Assembly: GCA_037074705.1 (NCBI GenBank)
Contig: CM073590.1
Span: forward strand, 50,743,895-50,807,894
Reading direction: 5' to 3'
Length of the DNA stretch: 64,000 nucleotides
DNA from: Zhengitettix transpicula
Taxonomy: Eukaryota; Arthropoda; Insecta; Orthoptera; Tetrigidae
This document shows positions 37,752-49,317 of the stretch, one piece after another (the stretch's first letter is position 1; each line of letters begins with the position of its first letter). Position numbers and translations under genes: made by a program. The notes below the pieces were generated by a model. The model had not been told where the DNA came from and searched no databases. It worked only from the letters and a program-made list of their open reading frames with translations.

Positions 37752-38536
37752 TGTAACGGTGCTGCAACAGTGGCCTCCATTATTGTGTATACTTTGCATT
37801 CCACCAGCACAGCTAGGACATTAACGAATCGTCCTCAATTATGACTTCCGTCCAACGCGTGCATTTCTGCAAACGCACACGCGGCAGTCTCAGAACTGGA
37901 GCACGCGCTAAGTTAAGTACGACTGGCTTTCAAGCCGTCGACAGACAGTATCTACCTTCGCTATTGAAGGGAACGTCTCCGACTGGGCTCTTTCCCTAGT
38001 TGTCTTCCTTTTCCCTTTCCTCTACTTCTTACAGCTAGTATATGTATAACTGTAAATATACTACTGCTTATCTTTACATCTCATTTCTTTTGGCGAATGC
38101 CGGGTAGGATCCTTAAAATATAGCCCGGGGGCCCTAGTTAACCCTTGGCTACCTTCCTCTGCCCTTCCGCATCCCCCCTTTCAAATCCCTTCCTATGCTA
38201 TTAAAGCGGAGTTGCCCAAAGTGGATTACCCTCATGTAGCCTGTTGCCCTAAAAAAAAAACATCTGTGTCTTGACTGATAAAACGACCAAACCTCCGATT
38301 CCTCCCTGATAAGCCTCAGGCGAACCTAACCCCCACATTACCCTCTTTCCTCAACTTGTCTACACCTTTAAGCCTTCTAGATCGTTCCTAGATCTCCTTT
38401 CCTTTCTAAGTCCCAAGTCAGTTTTCAATTCCAAGGAACCAGGGCCAGGTTTCAAGGCGTGAATCTGCTGACAAGGAACCCTTCATTTCTTGCAACGACT
38501 CCCCGTCAACCTAATTCGACGGGCGAACACGTTACA
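37752..38536 (+). repeat. 3' LTR, interrupted by a family A retroposon
   Basis: Starts TGTAACGG and ends ACACGTTACA, followed by the ACAG duplication. Removing the retroposon at 38082-38259 leaves about 600 bp that match the left LTR, apart from segment A, with few substitutions visible by eye. Confidence 0.92.
38082..38259 (+). repeat. Family A retroposon in the 3' LTR, with ACATCT duplication
   Basis: A 5'-truncated copy (CATTTCTTTTGGCGAATGCC to GCCTGTTGCCCTAAAAAAAAA). The LTR sequence ACATCT occurs once in the left LTR but flanks this insert on both sides (38076-38081 and 38260-38265). This is direct evidence of retroposition into a previously intact LTR. Confidence 0.95.
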
Positions 38537-38540
38537 ACAG

Positions 38541-38945
38541 CATCAACCCACTGCGGTTGAGTCACTGCAGAAAGCGGCCTGTCCCTTTGCTTTTCATCAA
38601 CCAACGGGGTTTGCTCTTCATCTTATTTACAGCAACGAATCCATCGCCGTACAGTGTTGACATCCACTGTTGCATCACCAAACATATTTTTCAGCCTTTC
38701 ATGAATGCGAATGGGCGTTTCACTACCGCATTTAAGAATTCAATCACAGTACGCTGTCTTATACGTACGTCAAGGTCAGACATTTTGCAAGAGGGTGCAG
38801 TGCTGCCACCAGCTGTCTTAGGACGTTATTACTGCAGTGGATTGGAGAATAAAGTTTGAGGAATCTCGCCAAATTCAAAATTTTAACATAACTAACTTAT
38901 TTAAGAAAAAATACATAGAACGCATTTCTTATTAAACCACACTCG
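38541..38945 (-). mobile_element. Mariner remnant, right part with transposase N-terminus relic
   Basis: Matches 41100-41507 closely. On the minus strand a decayed mariner transposase start is readable (QNV/KMSDLDVRIRQ-type opening, then IHERLKNMFGDATVDVNT). The right end reads, in reverse complement, CGAGTGTGGTTTAATAAG, the partner of the left inverted repeat at 30089. Most of the transposase is deleted. Confidence 0.8.
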
Positions 38946-38949
38946 TTGA

Positions 38950-40968
38950 TAATAAAATATAAAAATACAGTAAACGTTCTCGAAAAATTGAAGCACCTTC
39001 GAAAATTCTGCAACTAGAAGAAGTTTTCCGCCTTTCATACAGGAATGAAAATAGGACAATTAAAATTGACATTAATTACAAAAGCGAATAGAATAGCATA
39101 TAAAGACAATATATACAGAGAATTATACACAACTAATAATATAAATAATTGTAAGAGAACATAATAATAATTGAGAAAATATTGTCTCTAATATAAACTA
39201 TACGATATACGTAAATAAGAGAGAATATGTTAGGATTATTACAAATCAGAATCACTACTGAAGTAAGAAAGATGAAATATAAACTAAGAGTAAAATTTAT
39301 ACTTATAATACAAACTTCAATTCACTCGGAGAACTAAATTTTGCAAACAACACTACATTTTGATCATTAAAAGAAAATAAACTGATATGATAGGGCCTGG
39401 CTCTATTTTCTCTTTTAACGTGTTGCTTGTATCTCTTTGTTCCAGTATAAATTTGGTTTTGTTTATAATTGTTGTTATTTCTTTACTGGTCTGTATGATT
39501 ATTGCGCCTGCTTTTAAACCAAATATATTTTGTACCGTCTAATAATATATTCCGTTAACAGAAAAGTTAATTGGGAAACTAAATTTTAAGTACTAATGTT
39601 TTCAAATGGTGGATACGACATGAAAAAACGTCAAACTTATTTATCGCTTCAGAAAAGCCGCGTTCAGTCGTTTTACTGTAAAGCGAACAAGCAGTTGTAA
39701 TCAAGTCATAGAACGTTCTCCATTTAGTTTCCAGATAGCGGATGGCAAATTGCTAAAAGCCTTATTATAGCTTTATAAAGTAATTTGAAAAGTTTGAACG
39801 AAATCGATAGACCAATTGTGTGTGTGTGTGTATGAAAACCGAACAAAGTAACTGTGACAGACACAGAAAAATGGGCAGGAATTTAAATGACATCGGTTTG
39901 CGATCCCATAATGATAACCTTAAACAGCTCAATTCTGATAACTTTACAGACAAAATTATTGTTTTATTTATATATGTAGCGTTCTGAAATGATTTCTCCG
40001 AAGGAAATGGATATTTAGCGCCTTAGATAAAACCCGTTTCTATGCAATGAAAACATAATCCTTCTCAAAGCATTTAGAATAAGGTGTTGGAATGTTTGTA
40101 ATTTCGACCCCAGATTACAGAAGGTAAATTTATGTTGATGAAAGACTTCATATAATTACTAAAAACGGTTTAATCGTAGTCGGTTCTACCGCTTACTTCG
40201 AATTGCGAACAAAACAAATCTTTTGGGAAGTTCTTCATATTGTATTGATATGACGGATGGCTATTTTATATCACTAAGAACTTTCTAATTGGTGTATATA
40301 ACAGCGAAACAAAGTTTTATCGTTCCTAAACAAAGACAGGAATTCAAATAACGTCGGTTTAGGATGTCCTGATGCATGTAACTTAAAGATATACTAAAAT
40401 TATTCGATTCTAAGCAAAGCACAAATGTATATATCTGTATACTGGGAAAGATAATGCCCAGGAATTTGATTTTAGATATTTGCTTCAAAACGAGATATAT
40501 AAAAATACAAGTCAATCGAGAAAATTAATAACCAGGATAGAAATATATTCGAACTAAGCCTTATTGAAATAGCCAGAGAACTAATGAGCTGTATCAAAGA
40601 ATATGGGGTTTCTCTAGTAACGGTATTCAGTCATCTGATGTCATTGACGCAGTAACGGCAAAAGTCGTTGAAAAACAATTGTTGTAAAATTACAGGGAGA
40701 TTAGAAACCGTTAATACGTAAGGCATAGAACCTCGATTTCACCTGTATTGTTCACCTAAGAAATAGAACTGTGAGGGCGTACAGTAAGTATTTAACCTAC
40801 CCAAAAGCGAACGTAAGACACCAAATTAAACCAGAGAATGCCTAGGTAGCACATCTTCACATAATTAATAATCGGCCTCCGTCTATATCTGATCCAAGCA
40901 ACTTCCCAGTTATCATCAAACATGTCATAAGCGGATATTCTAAATACGAGAAAGAAAGGAAACATTTA
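38950..40968. other. AT-rich intergenic sequence with a diverged duplication
   Basis: About 39835-39930 and 40300-40400 share phrases (GACAGACACAGAAA/AAACAAAGACAGG, GGAATTTAAATGACATCGGTTT/GGAATTCAAATAACGTCGGTTT), suggesting an old ~470-bp tandem duplication. A short (GT)n run lies at 39816-39830. No gene seen. Confidence 0.45.
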
Positions 40969-41507
40969 CGAGGTTGAGTCAATAAGTAATGCCTTCTATT
41001 GTTTCCTCTCTTATAATTTACAAGACAATCAAATGAAATTTATACAACATAAACCCACAACATTAATGATTAAATATTCAATTTTCAATATAGTTCCCTT
41101 CGTTTTCCACAGTTTCTGTCCACCTTTTAAAAACAGTATGAATTCCACTTTAGTGCAGTAAACGGCTTCCCACTTCCCTTTTCATCAGCCAACGGTGTTT
41201 GCCATCGCCGAAACAGTTCTGACATCCACTGCTGCGTCACCATAAATATTTTTCAGCCTTTCATGAATGCAAATGGGCGTTTCACCTTCCGCATTTAAGA
41301 ATCGAATCACAGAACGCTGTCTAATATGTACGTCAATGTCAGTCATTTTGCAAGAGGGTGCAGTTCTGCCATCAGCTGACTTATGAATTTGTTACTTCAG
41401 CGGATTACAGAAGAATGTTTGAGGAATCGCGCCAAATTCAAAATTTTAACATAACTAACTTATTTAAGGAGAAAAAATAGGAGGCGTTACTTATTGAACC
41501 AGTCTTG
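40969..41507 (-). mobile_element. Internally deleted mariner element (539 bp) with TA duplications
   Basis: The ends form inverted repeats: the left end contains GTCAATAAGTAATGCCTTC, and the right end in reverse complement contains TTCAATAAGTAACGCCTCC. The dinucleotide TA flanks both ends (40967-40968, 41508-41509), the mariner target. On the minus strand from the ATG at about 41345 the frame reads MTDIDVHIRQRSVIRFLNAE and then IHERLKNIYGDAAVDVRTV, the mariner N-terminal helix-turn-helix. After about 55 residues the frame breaks and the rest of the DDD domain is missing. It is non-autonomous. Confidence 0.9.
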
Positions 41508-41509
41508 TA

Positions 41510-44265
41510 CTAGGTAATAAAACCATTATCGCGGTTATACATTCAACCGAATATCAAAGACTACTAATGAATTCCTGAAGTTAATTAATAATTACATTAT
41601 AATATAGGAAAATAACCTATTTTGAAATAATCTCAATCATAAATATGTACTAATTAACTGTAACCTGTAGTGGAAAATTGTCTCGTTATTGACGCGCCTA
41701 AAAATAAAATAAACAAATAAAAATACCCACTAATTTTGGTATAAATTACTTTCCTAATCATTAAACGTGCCAATTATTTTGAAAAAGTAAGTGTGGTATT
41801 AGTTCCATAATCAAGTGGACATCTCTACGAATGCACGAGAAGGAAACATCTCCAGTATTAAGCGATACGTAGAGCAAACGGATACTTCATTATATAGATC
41901 AACATGAGAAAACTTACATTAGTAATACAGGCGATAGGTACAAATTTTCTACGAAATCAATTACATTTATATATAATATTCCAATAAAACTTATAAGGTC
42001 TTGTGAAGAACAGGTCAATAATAAACGATAAATTACAGCATAATAATAATTACAGACAAACCCCTGTTGGATTAATTTAGAAGAGATAAAGACTTGGTGG
42101 GTATTAATAGAATGACATATATATTCCGTCTTTTAAAATCCTTGCATTCTTGTATCCGTTAGTAGCTTCAGTAATTATAGCTGTTTCTCCATATTCTCTT
42201 GTATGTTGTCAATGCATCACAATCACTTACTATACAGTATGTAATTATCTTTCTCATCGTACAAAATGTTTGGGTACCAACACCGGATTCCGCTTCGAAA
42301 TACGTAATCGATAAATACTTCCCTCTTAAAATTGAAGGAATCTTACTTTTAGGAGTTCATTATATGTATTTTCTTCCCTAACAACACATTTTGACTTATT
42401 GTCTGCCGATAAAAGCATTTGTTCTTTTAATTTCTTGAACATCATCATCATTTTTCCCTTAAACCTTGGACCTGCCTACTTGAAAATTATATTTAGTTTT
42501 TTTAATAAAATTCTCTAATGCGTCAGCATACCATAGAATGGTACAACTTTTCTCTGATTACTGTCATTACCCTCCAAAAATTAAATTAATCATTAATCTT
42601 AGATTTCCAAACTAATTAGTAGACCTCGACTTATGTTGTCTCTTCTTTCTGTAGATATTTCAATAATTTTACCTTCATGAATTATTACTTATGCTTCTTC
42701 CTTGTTTGTACTACGCAAACAGCTTTTGAATGACTTTACGCTCTGACGAGTTACTGAATGCTTTCTGCGATTATGAACACACTTAGGAGAAACAGACGAT
42801 TATTTATCCAATTCAATTTCCTTTACTTGTTACCTCACCAGAATTAATTCCACAAATGTTTCGTTACTCCTTAAAATTCTTCTGAATAGACTTAAATTTT
42901 ACGTCATGGTGCCACTTATATAGTGACGACAAAATAAACTTCAAACAATATTAAGGTTTTAGCAGAATCAAAGCAACTGAATGAACGTGATAGGTCATTG
43001 TAATTATCGTAAATGGATTTATTGGCAAACTGTGTCCTAAAAATTATAAACGTTTTCAAGAGGATATTGAGTTCATTTGTCACGTACAAATCTCTAAAAT
43101 GATTTGTTTCTGCAGCAACCAACATTGCAGATTACGAACGATTGTAAATAATGGACGTGGTCCATTATGTGAATTCACATTTATTCAGTGTGCCTTATCT
43201 GAAATAGTTGCGCTACATAAAAATTTAGATATTGATGAGAAAAAAAATATAAAGTTATATTCACTAATTTCATACAATTTAAACTTTTGTAAAGAAACTA
43301 TTAGATTGTATTGAAAAGTTTAATAACAAGAAGAGGAAGAAAAATAACTTTAAGTTTATAAATTTTAACATATCCTCGAAACTTTGTGAAGGTTATTCGG
43401 AGTCCACGACGTGAACTTTGAAAAATTATACACCTCATTCTTTAAAATAACTTAGAAAATATCTGTTCTTTTCTCCGCCCAGTGGTTTGAATGGCGGACT
43501 ACTTTATCTGATTATTAGTTTAACGGAAAATTTTCTATGCATTCATTTGGTCACACTTTTTCCGATATTAGTTTTTTAGAATAAATCTCCATAAATGATA
43601 ACTGTCATGAGATGAACGGTAATAATAAAACGTTTTCAATTTACGTTAAGTAAAAAAATCTACCAAATTGAAGTAAAGGTAAGAAAACGCAGTGAGAAGT
43701 TTGATTTTATTTATGACGTGGGAAATTAGAGGATAACTCGAAACTTCGCATTTTGAGTGTGATTAACACATAAACAGTAACGCAACCTGTTGATACTTGA
43801 GTTATGTATTGTTATCAGATGTAACGTGTTATAAAGAACTGCAACGTGAATTATACGCCAAAAAAAAACGAAACATAAATTGGACACTACAGAGAAACCA
43901 AAACTCAACTATATTACACGTGGAGTAACAATTCTATGCTGTTGAGTACGAAAAACACATTAAAACTGTTAATTTCATGAATAACTTTACCTTAATAAAA
44001 AATTTCTTAAGATTTAATGGTTTAGTATAGTGATAGGATGTTTCGTAAGACCATCTACAGTTGCTTTCATATAACGCAATTAATTTCACTTCTGCAAGAA
44101 ACCGCATATCCTGATAGAAAATTATAGAATAACAATTCATGTGTCTTCTGAGTACTGCAAACAGAATCATTTGGACTTACTGAAATAATATTTCAAAAAT
44201 GTCTGAGCATATAACTTCAATGTTTCAAAATCAAGTTGAAACAAGAAATTTAAAAATAGTGAATA
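41510..44265. other. AT-rich intergenic sequence
   Basis: 2.7 kb with no gene or element that I can identify. Frames are short. Confidence 0.6.
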
Positions 44266-44269
44266 ATCT

Positions 44270-45990
44270 TATAAATAAAAAAGAGTGTATGTATGTTTGT
44301 ATGTTTGTATGTTTGTATGTTTGTTTGTATGTTTGTTTGTATGTTTGTATGTTCGTTATACAAATCTACACCGGTAGAGCAAATTTCACCAAATTTCGTA
44401 CACGTGTTCTTTACGACCAGGAAACAAACACTGTCGGGGTGAGACATGTCTACCACCCCCAGAAGCGGGGGTGCACGGGGGTTGAAATATTTAAACATGC
44501 TAAAACAGCCGATATTTTAGTCGGATAATAATTTTTAGGGGTCCAAGATATTTATGGTGTTTCTACCAATGTTTTCTGAATATAATTTTCATCCCCTACA
44601 CCCTGGGAAAAGGGCACCCTTAGGGTTTGGGGTGGAGAATACAAATCTATACCGGTGGATCAAATTTCACCAAATTTCGTACACGTGTTCATTGCGACCA
44701 GGAAAACAACACTGTCGGGGTGAGACATGTCTACCACCCCCAGAAGCGGGGGTGGACGGGGTGGAAATATTTGAACATGCTAAAACAGTCGATTATTCAG
44801 TCGGATAAATATTTTTAGGGGTCAAAGATATTTATAGTCTTTCCACTGATGATATAAGAATATAATTTTCAACCTCGACAGCCTGGGGAAAGAGCACCCC
44901 TAGCGTTTGGGGTGGAGAATACAAATCTTTACCGCTGGAGCAAATTTCACCAAATTTCGTACACGGGTTCTTTGCGACCAGTAAAACAACACTGTCGGGG
45001 TGAGATGCGCCTACCACCTCCAGAAGCGGGGGTGGGCGGGGGTGGAAATATTTGAACATGCTAAAACAGTCGATATTTTAGTCGGATAAATATTTTTAGG
45101 GGTCAAAAGATATTTATAGTTTTTCCACTGATGATATCTGAATATAATTTTCAACCTCTACACCCTGGGGAAAGAGCACCCCTAGCGTTTGTGGTGGAGA
45201 GTACAAATCTACACCGCTGGAGCAAATTTCACCAAATTTCGTACACGGGGGAAAGAGCACCCCTAGCGTTTGGGGTGGAGAATACAAATCTTTACCGCTG
45301 GAGCAAATTTCACCAAATTTCGTACACGGGTTCTTTGCGACCAGGAAAACAACACTGTCGGGGTGAGACGCGTCTACCAACCCCAGAAGCGGGGGTGGAC
45401 GGGGGTTGAAATACTTAAACATGCTAAAACAGCAGGTATTAGATTTGGATAAATATTTTCGGGGTCAAAGATATTGATTGTGTTTCTACCGATGTTATCT
45501 GAATATAATATTCATCTCCTACGCCCTGGGAAAAGGGCACCCTTAGGGTTTGGGGTGGAGTTGCTTTACAGAAAAATAACGCGAATACAACCGAGTTTGG
45601 AGTCAAATCGAAGGTTATGGATGTCAGTGAGTTTACTTCGGATAAATATTTTTAATTGCCCATTTAACCCGAAAGGGTGGGGGTCGGAAGGGAAGATAAA
45701 TAGTCAGTTCTTGCGCGTTCTTGGAGGAGAATTACGTGAATACTATTTCAACGGATGTTGTTGAAAATATAAATCCCTTTACACATTAGTGGTGAGCTTG
45801 CTTAGGGCTGGGAGTGAGAATTGTCTATTATTCTAAAACTGTCAAAATGTTATGTGTTTATGGGTAAACTAGATTTATAGTGTTTCTACCGATGTGATAT
45901 GAGTAAAAATTCAACCCTTTCCACCACGGGAAAGTAGCAGATTTAGGGGTGGTGTTGTTCATACTATTTTATCCTATGTTGTTTCCATTA
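44270..45990 (+). mobile_element. Microsatellite-headed tandem element, copy 1 (Helitron/HINE-like)
   Basis: Begins CTTATAAATAAAAAAGAGTG, then a (TATG/TTTG)n run (44287-44352). It then has tandem monomers of about 281 bp, whose landmark ATACAAATCT falls at 44358, 44639, 44919 and 45201, with an extra 81-bp partial at 45282. Each monomer holds CAAATTTCACCAAATTTCG, ACTGTCGGGGTGAGA, AGAAGCGGGGGTGG and GCACCC followed by GTTTGGGGTGGAG. The right end is diffuse and has no CTAG terminus. The frames crossing it are repeat-derived. Confidence 0.8.
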
Positions 45991-46099
45991 ATAACGACGT
46001 TTAATCAAAAATAAAAGTGTTTCAGAACCATTGCTTTTTATACTCTTTTAAAAAGTTTTTATATTATAAATTGTTATAAACATAATTTTACATTTATTC

Positions 46100-46347
46100 C
46101 GTAATTGAAGTTGTATTATTGAGAAGAAATAAAGCAACAAATAATCACGGACAAATACATGTAACAAAAACTCTACATGCTAACGTAATTTATAATTTAG
46201 TTTACTACAACTTCAATGAAAATATTATCCACGTAATCTACATTATTAGAACAATTGTTCTCAAAATCCTAAACCATATAAATCAATCCATTAATAATCC
46301 ATTTTCAACCAGAACGAAAGGGCTTAATATAAATAATTATTACACTT
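46100..46347. other. Spacer between two tandem-element copies
   Basis: AT-rich. It includes a 76-codon frame of low complexity without a recognisable domain. Confidence 0.5.
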
Positions 46348-48442
46348 AATCTTATAAACAAAAATGAGTGTATGTATGTATGTATGTTTTTATGTTAGTA
46401 TATTTGTATGTTCGTGATACAAATCTACACCGCTGGAGAAAATTTCACCATATTACGTACACGTGTTCTTTGCGACAGGAAAACAACACTGTCGGGGTGA
46501 GACGCGTCTACCAACCCCAGAAGCGGGGGTGGACGGGGGTGGACGGGGGTGGAAATATTTAAACATGCTAAAACAGTCGATATTTCAGGCGGATAAATAT
46601 TTTTAGGGGTCAAAGATATTTATAGTGTTTCCACTGATGATATCTGAATATAATTTTCAACCTCTACACCCTGGGGAAAGAGCACCCCTAGCGTTTGGGG
46701 TGGAGAATACAAATCTATACCGGTGGATCAAATTTCACCAAATTTCGTACACGTGTTCTTTGCGCCAGGAAACAAACACTGTCGTGGTGAGACGCGTCTA
46801 CCACCCCCAGAAGCGGGGGTGGACGGGGGTTGATATATTTAAACATGCTAAAACAGTCTATATTTCAGTCGGATAAATATTTTTAGGGGTCACAGATATT
46901 AATAGTGTTTCTACCGACTGTTGGGGTGAGACGCGTCTACCACCCTCAGAAGCGGGTCGGGATTATCAGTAGAGCACTTTTAGGTGTTGGGTGGGGGAAC
47001 GCTGCAATAAAATAACGCGAATACAACCGAGATTGGAGTCAAATCCAATGTTATGGATGTCATCCAGTTCAATTATAGCATCAAATTGGCCATTTAGCCC
47101 CAAGGGGCGGGAGTGGATGGGATGGAAAATTTCTAACATGTTAAATCATCGATATTAGCGTGGAATAAATAAATTCCGGGACCATTGACGTTGATAGTAT
47201 TTCTACCTATGTTGTTTGTAGGCATGATAGGGGTGGGGCTGGAGGGAATTTCCTTGAAAATAACGGGAAAACAACCGAGATTCGAGTCAAATCGAAGGTC
47301 ATGGATGTCCCTGAATGTATTTATGACAATCTGGACAACGCGCGGGTATCGGCTGGTTTGGGATGAGTTGATAGCTGTTTTTTGCGTCAATTAAATATAT
47401 TTAGGGATGAATTAGATTAATAAAATTTCCCTACATGTTCTCTGTGTATAATTTCAACCCCTTTCGGACTCATAATGGTGCACCCTTAAGGGTGGGCGTG
47501 AAGTAGCATTACATAAAAAGAAACCAGAAACTATCGGGATTGTCACTGAGTTTAATTAATTTCCTTGAAAACAACGGGAAAACAACCGAGATTCGAGTCA
47601 AATCGAAGGTAATGGATGTTGCTGAATTTATTTATGACAATCTGGACAACGCGCGGGTATCGGCTGGGTTGGGATGAGTTGACCGGTTGTTTTTTCGTCA
47701 ATTAAATATATTTCGGAATGAATTATATTAATAAAATTTCCCTACATGTTCTCTGTGTATAATTTCAACCCCTTTCGGACTCGGAAGTGTGCACCCTTAA
47801 GGTTTGGCGTGGAAGTAGCATTAGATAAAAATAAACCAGAAACTATCAGGATTGTCACTGAGTTTAATTATGACATTAAACTTGACCGTTTAAGTCCCCG
47901 AAGCGGGAGTGGTCGGGGGTGAAAAATTTCAAACATGTTAAATGGTCGATATTTGCGAAAATTATTTCCTGGGGTTAATTACTTTGAAAGTATTTATTCC
48001 GATGTTGTTTGTGTATAATTTAACCCCTGTGAGGGGAGCAAGCTTAGGGGTGGCGTGGAGGTACGTTAAATAAAATCCCGCAAAACAACCAAGATTCGAA
48101 TCAATTCCGAGACTATGAATGTCGCTGAATCTAATTGTGACAACCTGGGTAACGCGACGGGTTTGGGAGGTGTTGGGTGGGGGAATAAATTTTCAGACAA
48201 TGTAATCGGCCGATTTTTGCGTGGAATACATTATTTTTCATTATCGCATATTTGTGGGGGTGGTCATCTTCTAACATGTATTTAGTCAATGACTTCATCC
48301 CCCTTCGGCATGTGAGGTGAGCACATTTAGGGATAGGGTTCGAGGAGCTTTACATAAAAATAGCTCAAAAGTAACCAAAATTGGAGTCTTATCTATGGTT
48401 ATAGATAATTGACATCTCGGGCAACGCCGGGCACCCAGCTAG
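46348..48442 (+). mobile_element. Microsatellite-headed tandem element, copy 2, ending CTAG|T
   Basis: Same head as copy 1 (TAATCTTATAAACAAAAATG, then GTATG repeats). Two standard monomers follow (46420 and 46709), then diverged ones marked by AACAACCGAGATTCGAGTCAAATCGAAGG (only the phrase, at about 47270 and 47582) and GACAATCTGGACAACGCGCGGG. The last monomer ends GGGCAACGCCGGGCACCCAG, then CTAG, followed by T at 48443. A CTAG end before T is the usual 3' terminus of Helitrons and of small Helitron-like elements. No Rep/helicase coding region is present. Confidence 0.7.
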
Positions 48443-48443
48443 T

Positions 48444-48960
48444 ATTTTATAAAAACGTTATTTGAAGTATTAAACAACATTTAAATGTATGGTATTAAGT
48501 GTACAATCTTTTACGTTAGTAATGTTGTATGTATGTGCATGAATATGTTATGTTAAAACGAAACTAAGGAACAAATGTGAATCTAAATTATCCCCCAAAA
48601 AACGGATGCAGTTCAAATGAAATAAGATTGTGAAAAAATATAAGCATAATGTAAGATATTTTTAATAAGAAGAAAAATAACCAAATATAGACAAAAGAAT
48701 CTGATAATATAAATACCACACAACATTTCTAGAAGCTTTGTTCCTTTCTTCAGGTGCAGAAAAAACGAAAGAGCCTAGAAAGACACAACTGCTCTTGTCA
48801 GTTGACAAAACTCATAAGGAACAAGGTTATATTATGACTTCTTTTGTACGTATTTGGCTATCTTTCTTACTATTAATTTTTCAGTCAGACGTAATGTTTT
48901 AAGATATTTTTCCCTTTAACCATTTATTAGACAAAATTTAATTTTCCAGGATCAGGATGG
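48444..48960. other. AT-rich spacer with a short dispersed repeat
   Basis: 48640-48740 resembles 3298-3390 and is partly echoed in inverted form at 48850-48910 (ACGTAATGTTTTAAGATATT). It is probably an eroded inverted-repeat element. Confidence 0.35.
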
Positions 48961-48965
48961 AAAAA

Positions 48966-49068
48966 TCTCGACCGGACAGGGAATAGAAACCAGGACCTCC
49001 ATTTGTTACGTGGGTGCTCTCCCATCGGAAATGTCTGAGTCGACAGTCCGTCAACTACGAGCCTTCTC
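48966..49068 (-). repeat. tRNA-like SINE head or tRNA pseudogene
   Basis: In reverse complement the stretch reads GATGGGAGAGCACCCACG (D-arm/A-box like), AACAAATGGAGGTCC, then CTGGTTTCTATTCCCTG (T-arm/B-box like) and GTCCGG. That is the layout of a tRNA from the D-arm to the acceptor side. The T-loop departs from GTTCGANTC and the 5' acceptor strand is not paired, so it is not a functional tRNA gene. It is most likely the head of a tRNA-derived SINE. Confidence 0.5.
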
Positions 49069-49317
49069 CATCCATTGTACAGGCATAGAATCACCTACAA
49101 TTTACTAGATAACATTCTTCATGACCTAAATTTAGGGCTACAATGAAGAATGGATATTTAATCAAGCAGTAAAGATTGGAGGGTGAAGACTCGGATCGTC
49201 ATTTTAAATAAATCTATCCAGAGTCTTTTAAATAAACGCTACAAATCGCAGCGACTAAAACACTTTCAAGCTTCTTCTTCTACTAATAAATAAAATATAC
49301 TGTTGATGAATTAGAAT

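Larger units (their letters stand above)
30155..38536 (+). mobile_element. LTR retrotransposon carrying a vigilin cDNA fragment, non-autonomous
   Basis: The element is 8.4 kb. Both LTRs begin TGTAACGG and end CGTTACA (perfect 7-bp terminal inverted repeats). It is flanked by ACAG on each side (30151-30154 and 38537-38540). A primer-binding site follows the left LTR and a polypurine tract precedes the right LTR. Inside I see gag-like remnants (31520-32280), a broken vigilin KH-domain stretch (33030-34400), an inverted LTR copy (35045-35745) and AT-rich tandem-like sequence. No protease, reverse transcriptase, RNase H or integrase motif is visible in any frame. The gag style suggests Ty3/gypsy but pol is missing, so the superfamily is uncertain. 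It could only have moved with enzymes supplied by another copy. Confidence 0.85.

Noticed and set aside
44199..45764. Several frames of 60-109 codons on both strands
   Set aside because: They are products of the 281-bp tandem monomers. The same peptide text repeats with each monomer and has no conserved start.
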